A stretch of 64,000 bases of DNA from Streptomyces sp. NBC_00691. GTDB taxonomy: Bacteria; Actinomycetota; Actinomycetes; Streptomycetales; Streptomycetaceae. Below are positions 35,341-43,462 of the stretch, one piece after another. Position 1 is the first letter of the stretch; each line of letters opens with the position of its first letter. The notes below the pieces were generated by a model. The model searched no databases. It saw only the letters and a program-made list of their open reading frames with translations, and was not told where the DNA came from. The stretch lies in the NCBI RefSeq assembly GCF_036226665.1, contig NZ_CP109007.1:620001-684000 (forward strand), given 5' to 3'. The translations under genes were made by a program, and so were the position numbers.

Positions 35341-37740
35341 TCAGAGGGCGCGGTCGCGGCCGTCGGTCGGCGAGGCGGGGACGGGCGGGACGGTCGGCAG
35401 AGGGGTGAAGGCGAGCGGGTCCGCGTGGTTGACGGGGAAGACCGTCGGCATGGTGCCGGTGGCCCGACCGTAGGCGCAGGCGACGGCGGCCATGGCGCCG
35501 GCGACCGCGAGTTCGCCCGCGCCGCCCGGCTTGTCGCCGGTCGAGGGCATCACGATGATCTCCAGCTCGGGCGGGGTGTTCCACTGCCGGGTGTAGAAGT
35601 ACTGGTCCCAGCTGCCTTCGAGGAAGTGCCCGTCGCGCAGATGGAGGCTGGACGTCAGGGTGATGGCGATGCCGTCCGAGATGCCGCCCATCATCTGGGC
35701 CTCCAGACCACGCGGGTTGACCGCGAGGCCGACGTCGACGGCGCAGACCACCTTGGTCACCCGGGGTCCGGTGACAGCGCCGGGGATCTTCCGCCCGGTG
35801 GTCGCGGGGCGGCAGTCGATCTCGACGAGCATGGCGACGGCGGAGTGGTACTCGGTGTGGACGGCGATGCCCTGGGCCGTGCCGGCGGGCATGGTGCGGC
35901 CCCACTCCCCCACCTCGGCGACCTTGTCGAGGACGGCGCGGGCCCGCGGGTCCTTCATGAGCCGGCGGCGGAACGCGTACCCGTCCTGGCCCATGCGCTT
36001 CGCGAGTTCGTCCATGACGAGCTCCTGCGCGCAGCGCACATTGGGCGAGTAGATGCCGCGCATGGAGCCGGTGTTGTAACCCTTGTCGGTCTCGGAGAGC
36101 AGCTGGGTGGTGACGCCGAGGTGGTAGGGGCTGGTCTGGGTGAGCTGGAACATCGTCTCGGAGAAGGCGAGGTCGCCGACGGGCAGCCGGGCCGCCTCGG
36201 CGGTGAGGAGTTCGCCGATGCCGTGCCCGAAGTCGGTGGCGACGGAGGTGTGCCGCTGCTCGTAGGTGAGGACCTCGCCGAGCGTGTGCGTGGCGCGGAC
36301 CCGGGAGGTGGACATCGGGTGCGTACGGCCCTGGCGGAAGTCGTCGGCACGGTGCCACATCAGCTTCACGGGCCTGCCCATGGCCCGGGAGATCTCGGCG
36401 GCCTCGTGGGCGGCGTCGTGGAAGAGCTTGCGGCCGAAGGAGCCACCGCCTTCGGTGACATGGACGCGGACGGCGGCGACCGGCAGTCCGAGCTCGAGCG
36501 CGATCTGTTCCCGGGCGACGATCGGGGCCTTGAGCGAGGCCCAGATCTCCGCCGAGTCCGCCCGCACGTCGGCGATCGCGCAGTTGGTCTCCAGGGCCGC
36601 GTTGCTGGAGAAGTGGAAGGTGAAGCGTGCGTCGACGGCCTTGGTGAGCAGCGGCAGCGGCGGTACGACCAGGGGGAGTTCGGCCCGGCGGAGCTTGGCG
36701 AGGACGGTCGCGTCGGAGGCGCCCTCGGCGGTTCCGGGTCCCCAGTCGACCCGGAGGGCGCGCACGGCGTCGACGCACTGCCCGAAGGTGCGGCCGCGGA
36801 CGGCGACGCCGGTGGAGACGGTGACGACGTCGGTGATGCCGGGCATGGCCCGGACCTCGGCGAGGTTGGCGACGGAGCGGACCGTGCCGTTGATGGTGGG
36901 CGGGCGGCAGACCATGGTGGGCAGGGCGTCCGGGACCTGGAGGTCCATCGCGAACCTCTTGCGGCCGGTGACCGCTTCGAGGGCGTCGACGCGGCGCTGC
37001 CCGGTGCCGATGAGCCGGAAGCGGTCGGGGTCCTTGAGGGTGACCTCGACGGCGGTGTCGGTGAGCGCGGCGGCCTTCACGGCCAGTTCGCCGTAGCCGA
37101 GGAGCGTGCCCGCCGGGGAGAGGACGGCGCCGGACCTGGTGGTGAGGGTGCCGACGGCCTCGCCGAGGACGAGCGAGGCGGCGCGCAGGAGCCGGCCGCG
37201 GGCGACGGCGGCGGCGACGCGCAGGGGGTGGTACATCGAGTAGGTGGTGTTGGAGCCGCCGGTCAGCTGGTTGAAGAGCAGCTCGGGCCGTGCGTCGGCG
37301 AGCGTGACCTCGACCTTGTCCAGGGGCAGGTCGAGTTCCTCGGCGACGATCATGGCGCTGGACGTGGTGATGCCCTGGCCGACCTCCGCGCGGGGCAGCG
37401 CGAAGTGGGCGGTGCCGTCCTCGTCGAGACGGATGGTGATGAGGTGGCTGGTGGGCAGCGCCGCGAGGGTGAGCAGCTCGTTGAGGTCGAGGAGTTCGGC
37501 GGGTCCGGGGAGCGAGGGGATGAGCGCCGGGGCCGCGGCGGCGGCCTGCCGGGGCGCGAGCGACTCGACGCCGAGTTGGGCGGCGACGGTGAGGGTGGGC
37601 GCGGCCAGGACGTACCCGAGGAACCGGCGCCGGCTGGTGCCGCGTGTGGCCTCAGCCGTGTCCATGCCCGCGGGAGGCGTGGTTCCGTCCCCGCCGCCGC
37701 TCAAGGGGTGGTCGTCCCGCACGGGGTGCCGCCTGGCCAT
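35341..37740 (-). CDS. Molybdopterin-binding subunit of a molybdenum hydroxylase (IorB-like)
   Basis: 799 residues. A twin-arginine signal (SRRRFLGYVLAAPTLTVAAQ) indicates folding with cofactor before export. Molybdopterin-binding segments include EVGQGITTSSAMIVAEELDL, TGGSNTTYSMYHPLRVAAA, GGGSFGRKLFHDAAHEAAEI and, near the end, the conserved Glu in KPGGAGELAVAGAMAAVACA. Such IorB-like dehydrogenases oxidise N-heterocycles or aldehydes in the periplasm-equivalent space. ATG at 37740 has AAGGGC upstream; the ATG at 37665 nearer the Tat motif is an alternative. Transcribed with the iron-sulphur subunit. Confidence 0.88.
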   Translation of the reverse strand: MARRHPVRDDHPLSGGGDGTTPPAGMDTAEATRGTSRRRFLGYVLAAPTLTVAAQLGVESLAPRQAAAAAPALIPSLPGPAELLDLNELLTLAALPTSHLITIRLDEDGTAHFALPRAEVGQGITTSSAMIVAEELDLPLDKVEVTLADARPELLFNQLTGGSNTTYSMYHPLRVAAAVARGRLLRAASLVLGEAVGTLTTRSGAVLSPAGTLLGYGELAVKAAALTDTAVEVTLKDPDRFRLIGTGQRRVDALEAVTGRKRFAMDLQVPDALPTMVCRPPTINGTVRSVANLAEVRAMPGITDVVTVSTGVAVRGRTFGQCVDAVRALRVDWGPGTAEGASDATVLAKLRRAELPLVVPPLPLLTKAVDARFTFHFSSNAALETNCAIADVRADSAEIWASLKAPIVAREQIALELGLPVAAVRVHVTEGGGSFGRKLFHDAAHEAAEISRAMGRPVKLMWHRADDFRQGRTHPMSTSRVRATHTLGEVLTYEQRHTSVATDFGHGIGELLTAEAARLPVGDLAFSETMFQLTQTSPYHLGVTTQLLSETDKGYNTGSMRGIYSPNVRCAQELVMDELAKRMGQDGYAFRRRLMKDPRARAVLDKVAEVGEWGRTMPAGTAQGIAVHTEYHSAVAMLVEIDCRPATTGRKIPGAVTGPRVTKVVCAVDVGLAVNPRGLEAQMMGGISDGIAITLTSSLHLRDGHFLEGSWDQYFYTRQWNTPPELEIIVMPSTGDKPGGAGELAVAGAMAAVACAYGRATGTMPTVFPVNHADPLAFTPLPTVPPVPASPTDGRDRAL

Positions 37741-37883
37741 TCGGTGTGCCCTTCGTCATGACCCCGGCGCTGCCGCCCGGCGCCGTCCCGGATGTGTCGA
37801 TCATCGCGCATGCGGGGTGACCCGGGGGAGGTTCGGGCGAGCGGATGACAGGTCCGTCTCCGGGCCCCGACCCCAGGGCCTGC

Positions 37884-38073
37884 ATGACCGAAGCCGCGCA
37901 CGTCGCCGCCACCCGCCGCTCGTACGACACCTGTGTACCGCTGGTCACCGGAGCGCGTCGCCGAGCGTCTGGCGGCGGCCGGTCTCGTCGAGTCGGCCCG
38001 GCTGGTGCGTGAGCCGGACCCCCGGGAGAAGACGCCGCAGGCCTTCCTCCTGGCGCGCAGACCGCTCGGCTGA
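37884..38073 (+). pseudogene. SAM-dependent methyltransferase with internal deletion
   Basis: The first codons read MTEAAHVAATRRSYDT, the usual beginning of a Streptomyces class I methyltransferase. After about 16 residues the sequence jumps, in another frame, to YRWSPERVAERLAAAGLVES, ARLVREPDPREKTPQAFLLA, RRPLG and stop, the usual C-terminus of the same proteins. About 150-200 central residues, including the SAM site, are missing and the two ends are out of frame. Confidence 0.75.
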
Positions 38074-38229
38074 TCCTGCAGCCCGTCGCGGGAGCGGAGC
38101 CGTACGGGAGGGGCGGCCCGTCGGTGCGGTGCCGGCGCCGCGGGACGGGCGGACGGGTCCCCGCGTCACCCGGGAGCGGAGTCGTGCGCCCGAGCGGCGC
38201 AGGGCACCCGAGCGGAGCTGGGCGGACGA

Positions 38230-38406
38230 GATCCGGGCGCGCTGACCGCCGCCCGCGATCAGGGCGTTGACGGATGCCATGGGGTCGCCGCCCAGCGACC
38301 GGGCGAGCAACGCACCGACGACCACCGGGCCGAGGGCGACGGCGAGGGCCGTGCCCGTGGCGGTGACGTGCTGGAGGGGGCGGGGGCGCCGGCCGTCGAA
38401 GGTCAT
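38230..38406 (-). other. Possible small membrane protein or remnant
   Basis: From ATG 38406 (or GTG 38412) the minus strand reads MTFDGRRPRPLQHVTATGTA then LAVALGPVVVGALLARSLGG, one plausible membrane helix, and continues as Arg/Ser-rich sequence without similarity to 37945, overlapping the methyltransferase remnant. I do not recognise it; the first 55 residues look coding, the rest does not. Confidence 0.25.
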
Positions 38407-38570
38407 GGTCACAGTTCAGCAGGGCGCGGGCGGCGGCGTATCGGTCCGGGTACTCAGAACGGCGCAGGCGGCTACTCAGGTGTGGTCGCGCACGGACTCC
38501 CGAGGGGTGCCGCACGAACGTTTCCTGGACGATCCTCGGGATCGGCGAACGCGACGAGGCGTTCCCGGGC

Positions 38571-38620
38571 GGACCGGACGGACCGGATGGACCGGACGGA
38601 CCGGATGGACCGGACGGACC
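38571..38620. repeat. 9-bp tandem repeat (GGACCGGAY)
   Basis: Five and a half units alternate GGACCGGAC and GGACCGGAT, giving an 18-bp higher-order period. The 9-nt unit is in register with codons and would read Gly-Pro-Ser on the minus strand, but no supported gene covers it. Confidence 0.9.
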
Positions 38621-38690
38621 AGGGGGCTCTCCGAGCGACGGGGCGTCCCCGCGTACCCGCACCAGACGCCGCGGGGCCGCCCTCCGGGCG

Positions 38691-38707
38691 ACGACGACGA
38701 CAGGCCC
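38691..38707 (-). repeat. Dispersed repeat arm at the phosphotransferase stop
   Basis: On the minus strand the phosphotransferase gene ends TAG followed directly by GGCCTGTCGTCGTCGTCG, the same TAG-GGCCTGTCGTC arrangement as at 3090-3104. No inverted partner is visible here. Confidence 0.5.
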
Positions 38708-39765
38708 TAGTACCAGGGACGCGCGTCGGGCGTGGGCAGCGGGCGGAGCTTCGGCCAGCGTACGAGCAGACGGTCGGCCATCGCGGAGCCGAGGCGGCCG
38801 AAGGCATGCAGACGGTCGTGCTCACGGGTCATGTCGGCGACCACGCCCAGGCGGTGGACGAGCCGCTCACGGGCCGAGACGTAGCCCCACTCGAAGTCCT
38901 CGACGGGCACCCGGGCGAGTTGGTCGGCCGTTCCGCGTTCGGCCCGCTCGACGAGCGCGTCGCCCTGGATCAGCCAGGCCGCGCACGCGTCGGCGAGGTC
39001 ACCCGGCACGTCCTTCCCCGTGAGACCGCGCCAGGTGGTCCGGTAGACGTCCTCGACCTCCGCGAGCGGGGCCGCGGTGACCGACAGGGCGCACCAGCAG
39101 GTGGGAAAGCCGATGCGGAAGTAGGCCAGTTCGACCAGGCCGTTGCCGAGCGAGGCCCGCTCGAAGTCGACGAAGCGCACGCCGTCGGCGGTGCGCAGAT
39201 CATTTCCGGGGCAGGGATCGCCGTGCAGCAGCGCATGGTGCGAGGTGGGCGCCAACCGCTCCAGAAGGCCCGCGAGTTCGTCGGGAACCGTGGGCGGTAC
39301 GGGTACGTCGAGCGCCCTTGCCAGGGCGAGGAAGGACTCCGCGTCGGTGGCCGTGGGCCCCGACCAGACCGGTAGCGCGCCCGCGTCGGCGGGTCCGGTC
39401 AGGGCGTGCAGCCGGGCGAGCGACTCGGCGTACCCCGGCATCCAGTCGTCCGTCCTGCCGAGGTCGTCCACGTGCTCGAGGACCATCACCCGAGAGGACG
39501 GGTCCATGGCGAGCACCTCGGGGGCCACGGCGGGCCCGGTCGCCCTCCCCGCCAGGCGCAGCCCGGCGATCTCCCGGGCGAAGCGCGCGTCCGCGTCGGC
39601 GCCCGTGTCCCCGGCGTCGGTGATCTGCTTGACGACGACGGGCCGCCGGTCCGTCAGCTCCACCCGCCACACCCGTGACCGGGGACTGCTGTCCAGGAGT
39701 GTGGCCTGGGTGGGGGCTCCCACCGTGGAGAGCAGCAGCTCGTGGAACGGAACGGTGTTCGACAT
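38707..39765 (-). CDS. Aminoglycoside phosphotransferase-like (APH) kinase
   Basis: 352 residues with a protein-kinase-like APH fold: PVVVKQITDAGDTG (ATP-site lysine), the catalytic loop HALLHGDPCPGNDLRTADG and the metal-binding VRFVDFERASLGNGLVELAY. Members phosphorylate small molecules (antibiotics, choline, homoserine, sugars); the substrate is unknown. ATG at 39765. The last residues, PDARPWY, are followed by TAG within the dispersed repeat. Confidence 0.85.
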   Translation of the reverse strand: MSNTVPFHELLLSTVGAPTQATLLDSSPRSRVWRVELTDRRPVVVKQITDAGDTGADADARFAREIAGLRLAGRATGPAVAPEVLAMDPSSRVMVLEHVDDLGRTDDWMPGYAESLARLHALTGPADAGALPVWSGPTATDAESFLALARALDVPVPPTVPDELAGLLERLAPTSHHALLHGDPCPGNDLRTADGVRFVDFERASLGNGLVELAYFRIGFPTCWCALSVTAAPLAEVEDVYRTTWRGLTGKDVPGDLADACAAWLIQGDALVERAERGTADQLARVPVEDFEWGYVSARERLVHRLGVVADMTREHDRLHAFGRLGSAMADRLLVRWPKLRPLPTPDARPWY

Positions 39766-39909
39766 GCGGACGATCGTAGCCGTGGCTCGTACACACGAAC
39801 GGGCACCCCGGCGCGGCGCGTCCGCTCGGCCCGGCGGGGGCGGTGGGATTGCCCGATCGTCGCGCCGTACCGTACGAGCACGCACCCCAGAACGAAGGAG
39901 ACCGCCGCC

Positions 39910-40347
39910 ATGGCCGACTACCGGATCGAGACCGTCCGCACCGGGTACCGGAACTGGACCGCCCGGAACGACCGGGGCGCGGAGGTCCGGATGGCTGCCG
40001 CCGACGACGCCGACGCGCAGCCCTCGTTCACCCCGGTGGAGTTGCTGCTCGCGGCGATGGGCGGCTGCGGCGGGCTCGTCGTGGACCGGACGGCGCGGGC
40101 CGTGGACCACGACGACCTCACGATCGTGGTGGAGTCGGTCTCCGGGCCCGAGGACGACGGCCGGGTGGGCCGTATCCGGGTCAGTTACGAGTTCGAGCTG
40201 CCGGACAACAACCCCAAGGCGGCCGAGGTGTTCGCCCGCGGGGTGCGTCTGACGCACGAGAAGTTCTGCACGGTGAGTCGCACCGTGGAGCACGGCGCGC
40301 GCGTGGAGGCGATCCTGCCGGACGGCACGGTCGGCTTCGAGGGCTGA
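39910..40347 (+). CDS. OsmC family protein
   Basis: 145 residues. The OsmC/Ohr fold with its two cysteines is visible: FTPVELLLAAMGGCGGLVVD and THEKFCTVSRTVEHGARVEA. Both redox cysteines are present, so thiol peroxidase activity against organic hydroperoxides is likely. ATG at 39910 with GAAGGAG upstream. The divergent phosphotransferase gene shares a 144-nt upstream gap. Confidence 0.88.
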   Translation: MADYRIETVRTGYRNWTARNDRGAEVRMAAADDADAQPSFTPVELLLAAMGGCGGLVVDRTARAVDHDDLTIVVESVSGPEDDGRVGRIRVSYEFELPDNNPKAAEVFARGVRLTHEKFCTVSRTVEHGARVEAILPDGTVGFEG

Positions 40348-40423
40348 TCCCCCGGCGCGCGCCCCGGCTCACGCCCCGCCTGGCACACTCCGGCGCACGC
40401 GGGTCGCTCCAGCGCGCCCCGGC

Positions 40424-41125
40424 TCACTCCTCGATCGCGCCGCCGACCCGGCGCAGATGCTGCCGGAAGGTGTACGCGGGGTCCTCGGCGCGGGCCGCCA
40501 GATACGCGTCGAACCGGGTCTGGGCGCGGAGCGTGTCCCCCGCCCTGATGCGCCGGGCCTGTTCCCGCTCCGTGTGGAACAGGGTGCGGGCCACCTCGAG
40601 GACGGCGTCCACCCGGGCGGCCGTCACGAAGAGCACACCGTCGTCGTCGGCGAGGACGACATCGGCCGCGGTCACCGCGTGCTCGCCGAACCGGGCCGTG
40701 GTCAGCGCGTCGGGGTCGCGGGGGTCGACGCGTACGGGGCCGGGCGCGTGCCGTCCGTACGAGAAGACGGGCAGCCCGATCTCGACGAGGTCGGGCGTGT
40801 CCCGGTGCAGGCCCCAGACCACGACCCCGGCGACACCCGCCGCTTCCGCCTCCAGGACGGCGAGGTCGCCGATGCAGGCCTCGTCGCGGCGGCCGGCGTT
40901 GTCGATGACGAGGACGTCGCCGGGCGCGGCCCGGGTGAACGCCTCCAGGAAGACGTCGACGCTGCCGTAGTGGCGTACGGGCAGTGCCTGCCCGGCGACC
41001 CGCTGCCCCGCCACGACGGGCAGGACACCGGCGGGCGCGGCGCGCAGGGGTTCCCCGAGGCGCACACAGGCGTCGGCGACGAGAGGGGTGGAGAGGTCCG
41101 CGAAGTCGGCCAGGTCCTTCGGCAT
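40424..41125 (-). CDS. RraA-like family protein
   Basis: 233 residues of the RraA/4-hydroxy-4-methyl-2-oxoglutarate aldolase family: LSTPLVADACVRLGEPLRAA, GDVLVIDNAGRRDEACIGDL and AAGVAGVVVWGLHRDTPDL, which carry the Gly-rich and Arg-Asp metal-site elements. The protein may be an aldolase or decarboxylase; true RraA RNase E inhibitors are shorter (about 160 residues). ATG at 41125, weak ribosome site. Upstream are short direct repeats of GTGACGAG-type (41138-41188). Confidence 0.82.
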   Translation of the reverse strand: MPKDLADFADLSTPLVADACVRLGEPLRAAPAGVLPVVAGQRVAGQALPVRHYGSVDVFLEAFTRAAPGDVLVIDNAGRRDEACIGDLAVLEAEAAGVAGVVVWGLHRDTPDLVEIGLPVFSYGRHAPGPVRVDPRDPDALTTARFGEHAVTAADVVLADDDGVLFVTAARVDAVLEVARTLFHTEREQARRIRAGDTLRAQTRFDAYLAARAEDPAYTFRQHLRRVGGAIEE

Positions 41126-41414
41126 CAGGCGTTCCGTTCGGTGACGAGTGACGGTGACGAGCGACGGTGACGGTGACGAGCGACGAGTGAGGTACGGCGG
41201 GCTGCGCGATGCTATCGGGTGACCGTGCGGGACCGGCCGACGGACGTCCCGCACCCGTTCGGCGCACCGCCCCCGCCGGACGTCCCGCGCCCCGCGGACG
41301 CCGTGCGGCGACCGCCCGGCCGCCTTTCCCACCCCGGCCCCCAGCCCCCTCCTGACGTGCAGCCCCGACCCGCCCTCCCTACGATGAAGGCATCCCTCTC
41401 CAGAGCGAGGCACC

Positions 41415-42914
41415 ATGGCCGCAGAGGACGCCGCCTCGCCCGAAGGTCGCCCCGCGGGCCTGAAGGCGAATGCGATCGGGTTCGTCGACGCCCTCGTCAT
41501 CGGGCTCAATTCCACCTCCCCCGCGTACTCCCTGGCCGCCGTCATCGGCCCGATCGTCGCGCTCGCCGGGATCTACGCGCCCGGCGTGATGTTCGCGTCG
41601 TTCGTCCCGATGCTGCTGATCGCGTCGGCGTTCTACTACCTGAACAAGGTCGACCAGGACTGCGGCACGACGTTCTCCTGGGTCACGCGCGCGATGGGTC
41701 CCTGGGCCGGATGGCTCGGCGGGTGGGCCATCGCGATGACCGGCGTCCTGGTCGTGGGCTCGCTGGCGGACGTGGCCGTGAGTTTCGCGCTGCTCTCCTT
41801 CGGACTCGACAGCTGGGTCGACAACGCCTTCGTACGGCAGTCCCTCACCGTGCTCCTGATCCTGGTGATGACGGCCGTCTGCGTCATCGGCACCGAGCTC
41901 TCGGCCCACGTGCAGAACGTCCTCATCCTGGCCCAGGTCGCCTTCCTGCTGATCTTCGTGGGTGTGGCGCTCTACAAGGTGTACGACGGCTCGAGCGCGT
42001 ACGACTCCGTCGAACCCTCCCTCAGCTGGCTGAACCCCTTCGGCGCCGGAGGCGCGGCGCTGACCGGCGGGCTGCTGCTCGGCGTGTTCATCTACTGGGG
42101 CTGGGAGTCGGCCGTCAACCTCACCGAGGAGGTCAAGGACTCCGCGACCGCGCCGGGCAAGGCCGGCCTCTGGTCGACCGTCATCCTGCTGGTCACGTAC
42201 GTGTCCGTGGGCTTCGCGGTCGTCGCCTACGCCGGTCCGGCTTTCCTCGCGGAGAACGCGGGCGAGGAGGAGTTCATCTTCGCCCAGCTCGCCACCGACG
42301 TGCTGGGCGGCTGGGACTGGATCCTGCTCCTGGCCGTCTCCACGTCCGCCATCGCCTCCACCCAGACGACGATCATCCCGGCCTCACGGACCGCGCTCTC
42401 GATGGCCCGGCGGCGTGCGCTGCCCGCGCACTACGGGCACATCAGCCCCCGCTTCCGTACCCCCGACGTGAGCACGTGGTGGGTCGCCGGCATCGCCATC
42501 GCCTGGTACCTGGTGGTGAACCAGATCAGCGCCAACGCCCTCTTCGACTCGCTGACCGCGCTGTCGCTCCTGATCGCCTTCTACTACGCGCTCACCGGAA
42601 TCGCCTGCGCCGTCTACTACCGCCGTCACCTCTTCGAGAGCGTCCACAACTTCCTGCTGATCGGGCTCGGCCCGCTCGTCGGTGCCGGGCTCCTCACCTG
42701 GCTCCTGGTGAGGTCGGTCTCCGACATGTCCGATCCCGCGAACTCGTACAGCGGCACCTCGTGGTTCGGCCTCGGGCCGCCGCTCGTCATCGGTATCGGC
42801 ATCGCCCTCAACGGGGTGATCGTCATGATCGTCTGGCGGCTGCGGTCGCCCGCCTTCTGGGAGGAGCGGCCGGGCGTGGCCGACCCCGACCTGGTGCACG
42901 GCAAGGAGCGCTGA
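41415..42914 (+). CDS. APC family amino acid permease
   Basis: 499 residues with about 12 membrane helices and the APC signature near the start: LKANAIGFVDALVIGLNSTS, PAYSLAAVIGPIVALAGIYA. Other typical parts are YWGWESAVNLTEEVKDSATA (helix 6 region) and STSAIASTQTTIIPASRTAL. It imports an amino acid or amine by cation symport; substrate unknown. ATG at 41415. One base separates its stop from the USP gene, so both are one transcript. Confidence 0.9.
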   Translation: MAAEDAASPEGRPAGLKANAIGFVDALVIGLNSTSPAYSLAAVIGPIVALAGIYAPGVMFASFVPMLLIASAFYYLNKVDQDCGTTFSWVTRAMGPWAGWLGGWAIAMTGVLVVGSLADVAVSFALLSFGLDSWVDNAFVRQSLTVLLILVMTAVCVIGTELSAHVQNVLILAQVAFLLIFVGVALYKVYDGSSAYDSVEPSLSWLNPFGAGGAALTGGLLLGVFIYWGWESAVNLTEEVKDSATAPGKAGLWSTVILLVTYVSVGFAVVAYAGPAFLAENAGEEEFIFAQLATDVLGGWDWILLLAVSTSAIASTQTTIIPASRTALSMARRRALPAHYGHISPRFRTPDVSTWWVAGIAIAWYLVVNQISANALFDSLTALSLLIAFYYALTGIACAVYYRRHLFESVHNFLLIGLGPLVGAGLLTWLLVRSVSDMSDPANSYSGTSWFGLGPPLVIGIGIALNGVIVMIVWRLRSPAFWEERPGVADPDLVHGKER

Positions 42915-42915
42915 G

Positions 42916-43332
42916 ATGTCGGTCGTGCTCGGTTACGACGAATCCCCCGGCGCGGCCCGCGCGCTGCGCATCGCGGTCGAGGTGGCCGCAGCGTTCGACG
43001 AGCGGCTGGTGCTGGTCTACGGCGCGGCGGCGCCCGGCCCGCTGGGCGAGGAGTACCGGTCCCATTACGAGGCCATCCGCCAGACCGGCCGCGCCGGCCT
43101 CGAACACGCGGTCACGGAGGCCGACCGGGCGGGTGTGCCGACCGTCGTCGAGGTGCTCGACAACAACCCCGCGCAGGCCCTCATCGACGCGGCGACCCGT
43201 CACGCGGCCCGTGTCATCGTGGTGGGCAGCTGGGGCGACAGCCCGATGCGCGGCGCGCTGCTGGGCTCCACCCCCCACAAGCTGCTCCACATGTCGACCG
43301 TGCCGGTGCTGTGCGTGCCGCCGGAGGAGTGA
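42916..43332 (+). CDS. Universal stress protein (UspA family)
   Basis: 138 residues, a single Usp domain. The ATP-binding signature G-2X-G-9X-G-S/T is present in VVGSWGDSPMRGALLGSTPH, followed by KLLHMSTVPVLCVPPEE. Start ATG 42916 is 1 nt after the permease stop, so the two genes are translationally linked, a common transporter-Usp arrangement in which the Usp may modulate transport. Confidence 0.92.
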   Translation: MSVVLGYDESPGAARALRIAVEVAAAFDERLVLVYGAAAPGPLGEEYRSHYEAIRQTGRAGLEHAVTEADRAGVPTVVEVLDNNPAQALIDAATRHAARVIVVGSWGDSPMRGALLGSTPHKLLHMSTVPVLCVPPEE

Positions 43333-43462
43333 AGGGGCAACGACCGCCCCTGGGCGCGTCGGGCCGGCACTCGGCGGCCGGGGGCCGGCATCCGGCGGCC
43401 CCGGACCGGAACCCGCCGACGTGGCCCCGGACGACGGGCCCCCTCTCGCTGATCCCGGCCGG

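Larger units (their letters stand above)
37741..38706. other. Gene-poor region with a methyltransferase remnant and repeats
   Basis: 966 nt without an intact gene. It contains the collapsed methyltransferase (37884-38073), a possible small membrane-protein remnant on the minus strand (from 38406), a 9-bp tandem repeat (38571-38620) and a copy of the dispersed GACGACAGGCCC arm next to the next gene's stop. Multiple overlapping open frames exist only because of high GC. Confidence 0.6.

Noticed and set aside
37652..38662. Minus-strand frame with (Gly-Pro-Ser)n resembling a collagen-like protein
   Set aside because: The Gly-Pro-Ser part comes only from the 9-bp tandem repeat; the rest has no recognisable domain and overlaps the methyltransferase remnant.
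41138..41188. GTGACGAG/GTGACGG direct repeats upstream of the RraA-like gene
   Set aside because: Short and degenerate, with no symmetry or spacing suggesting an operator.
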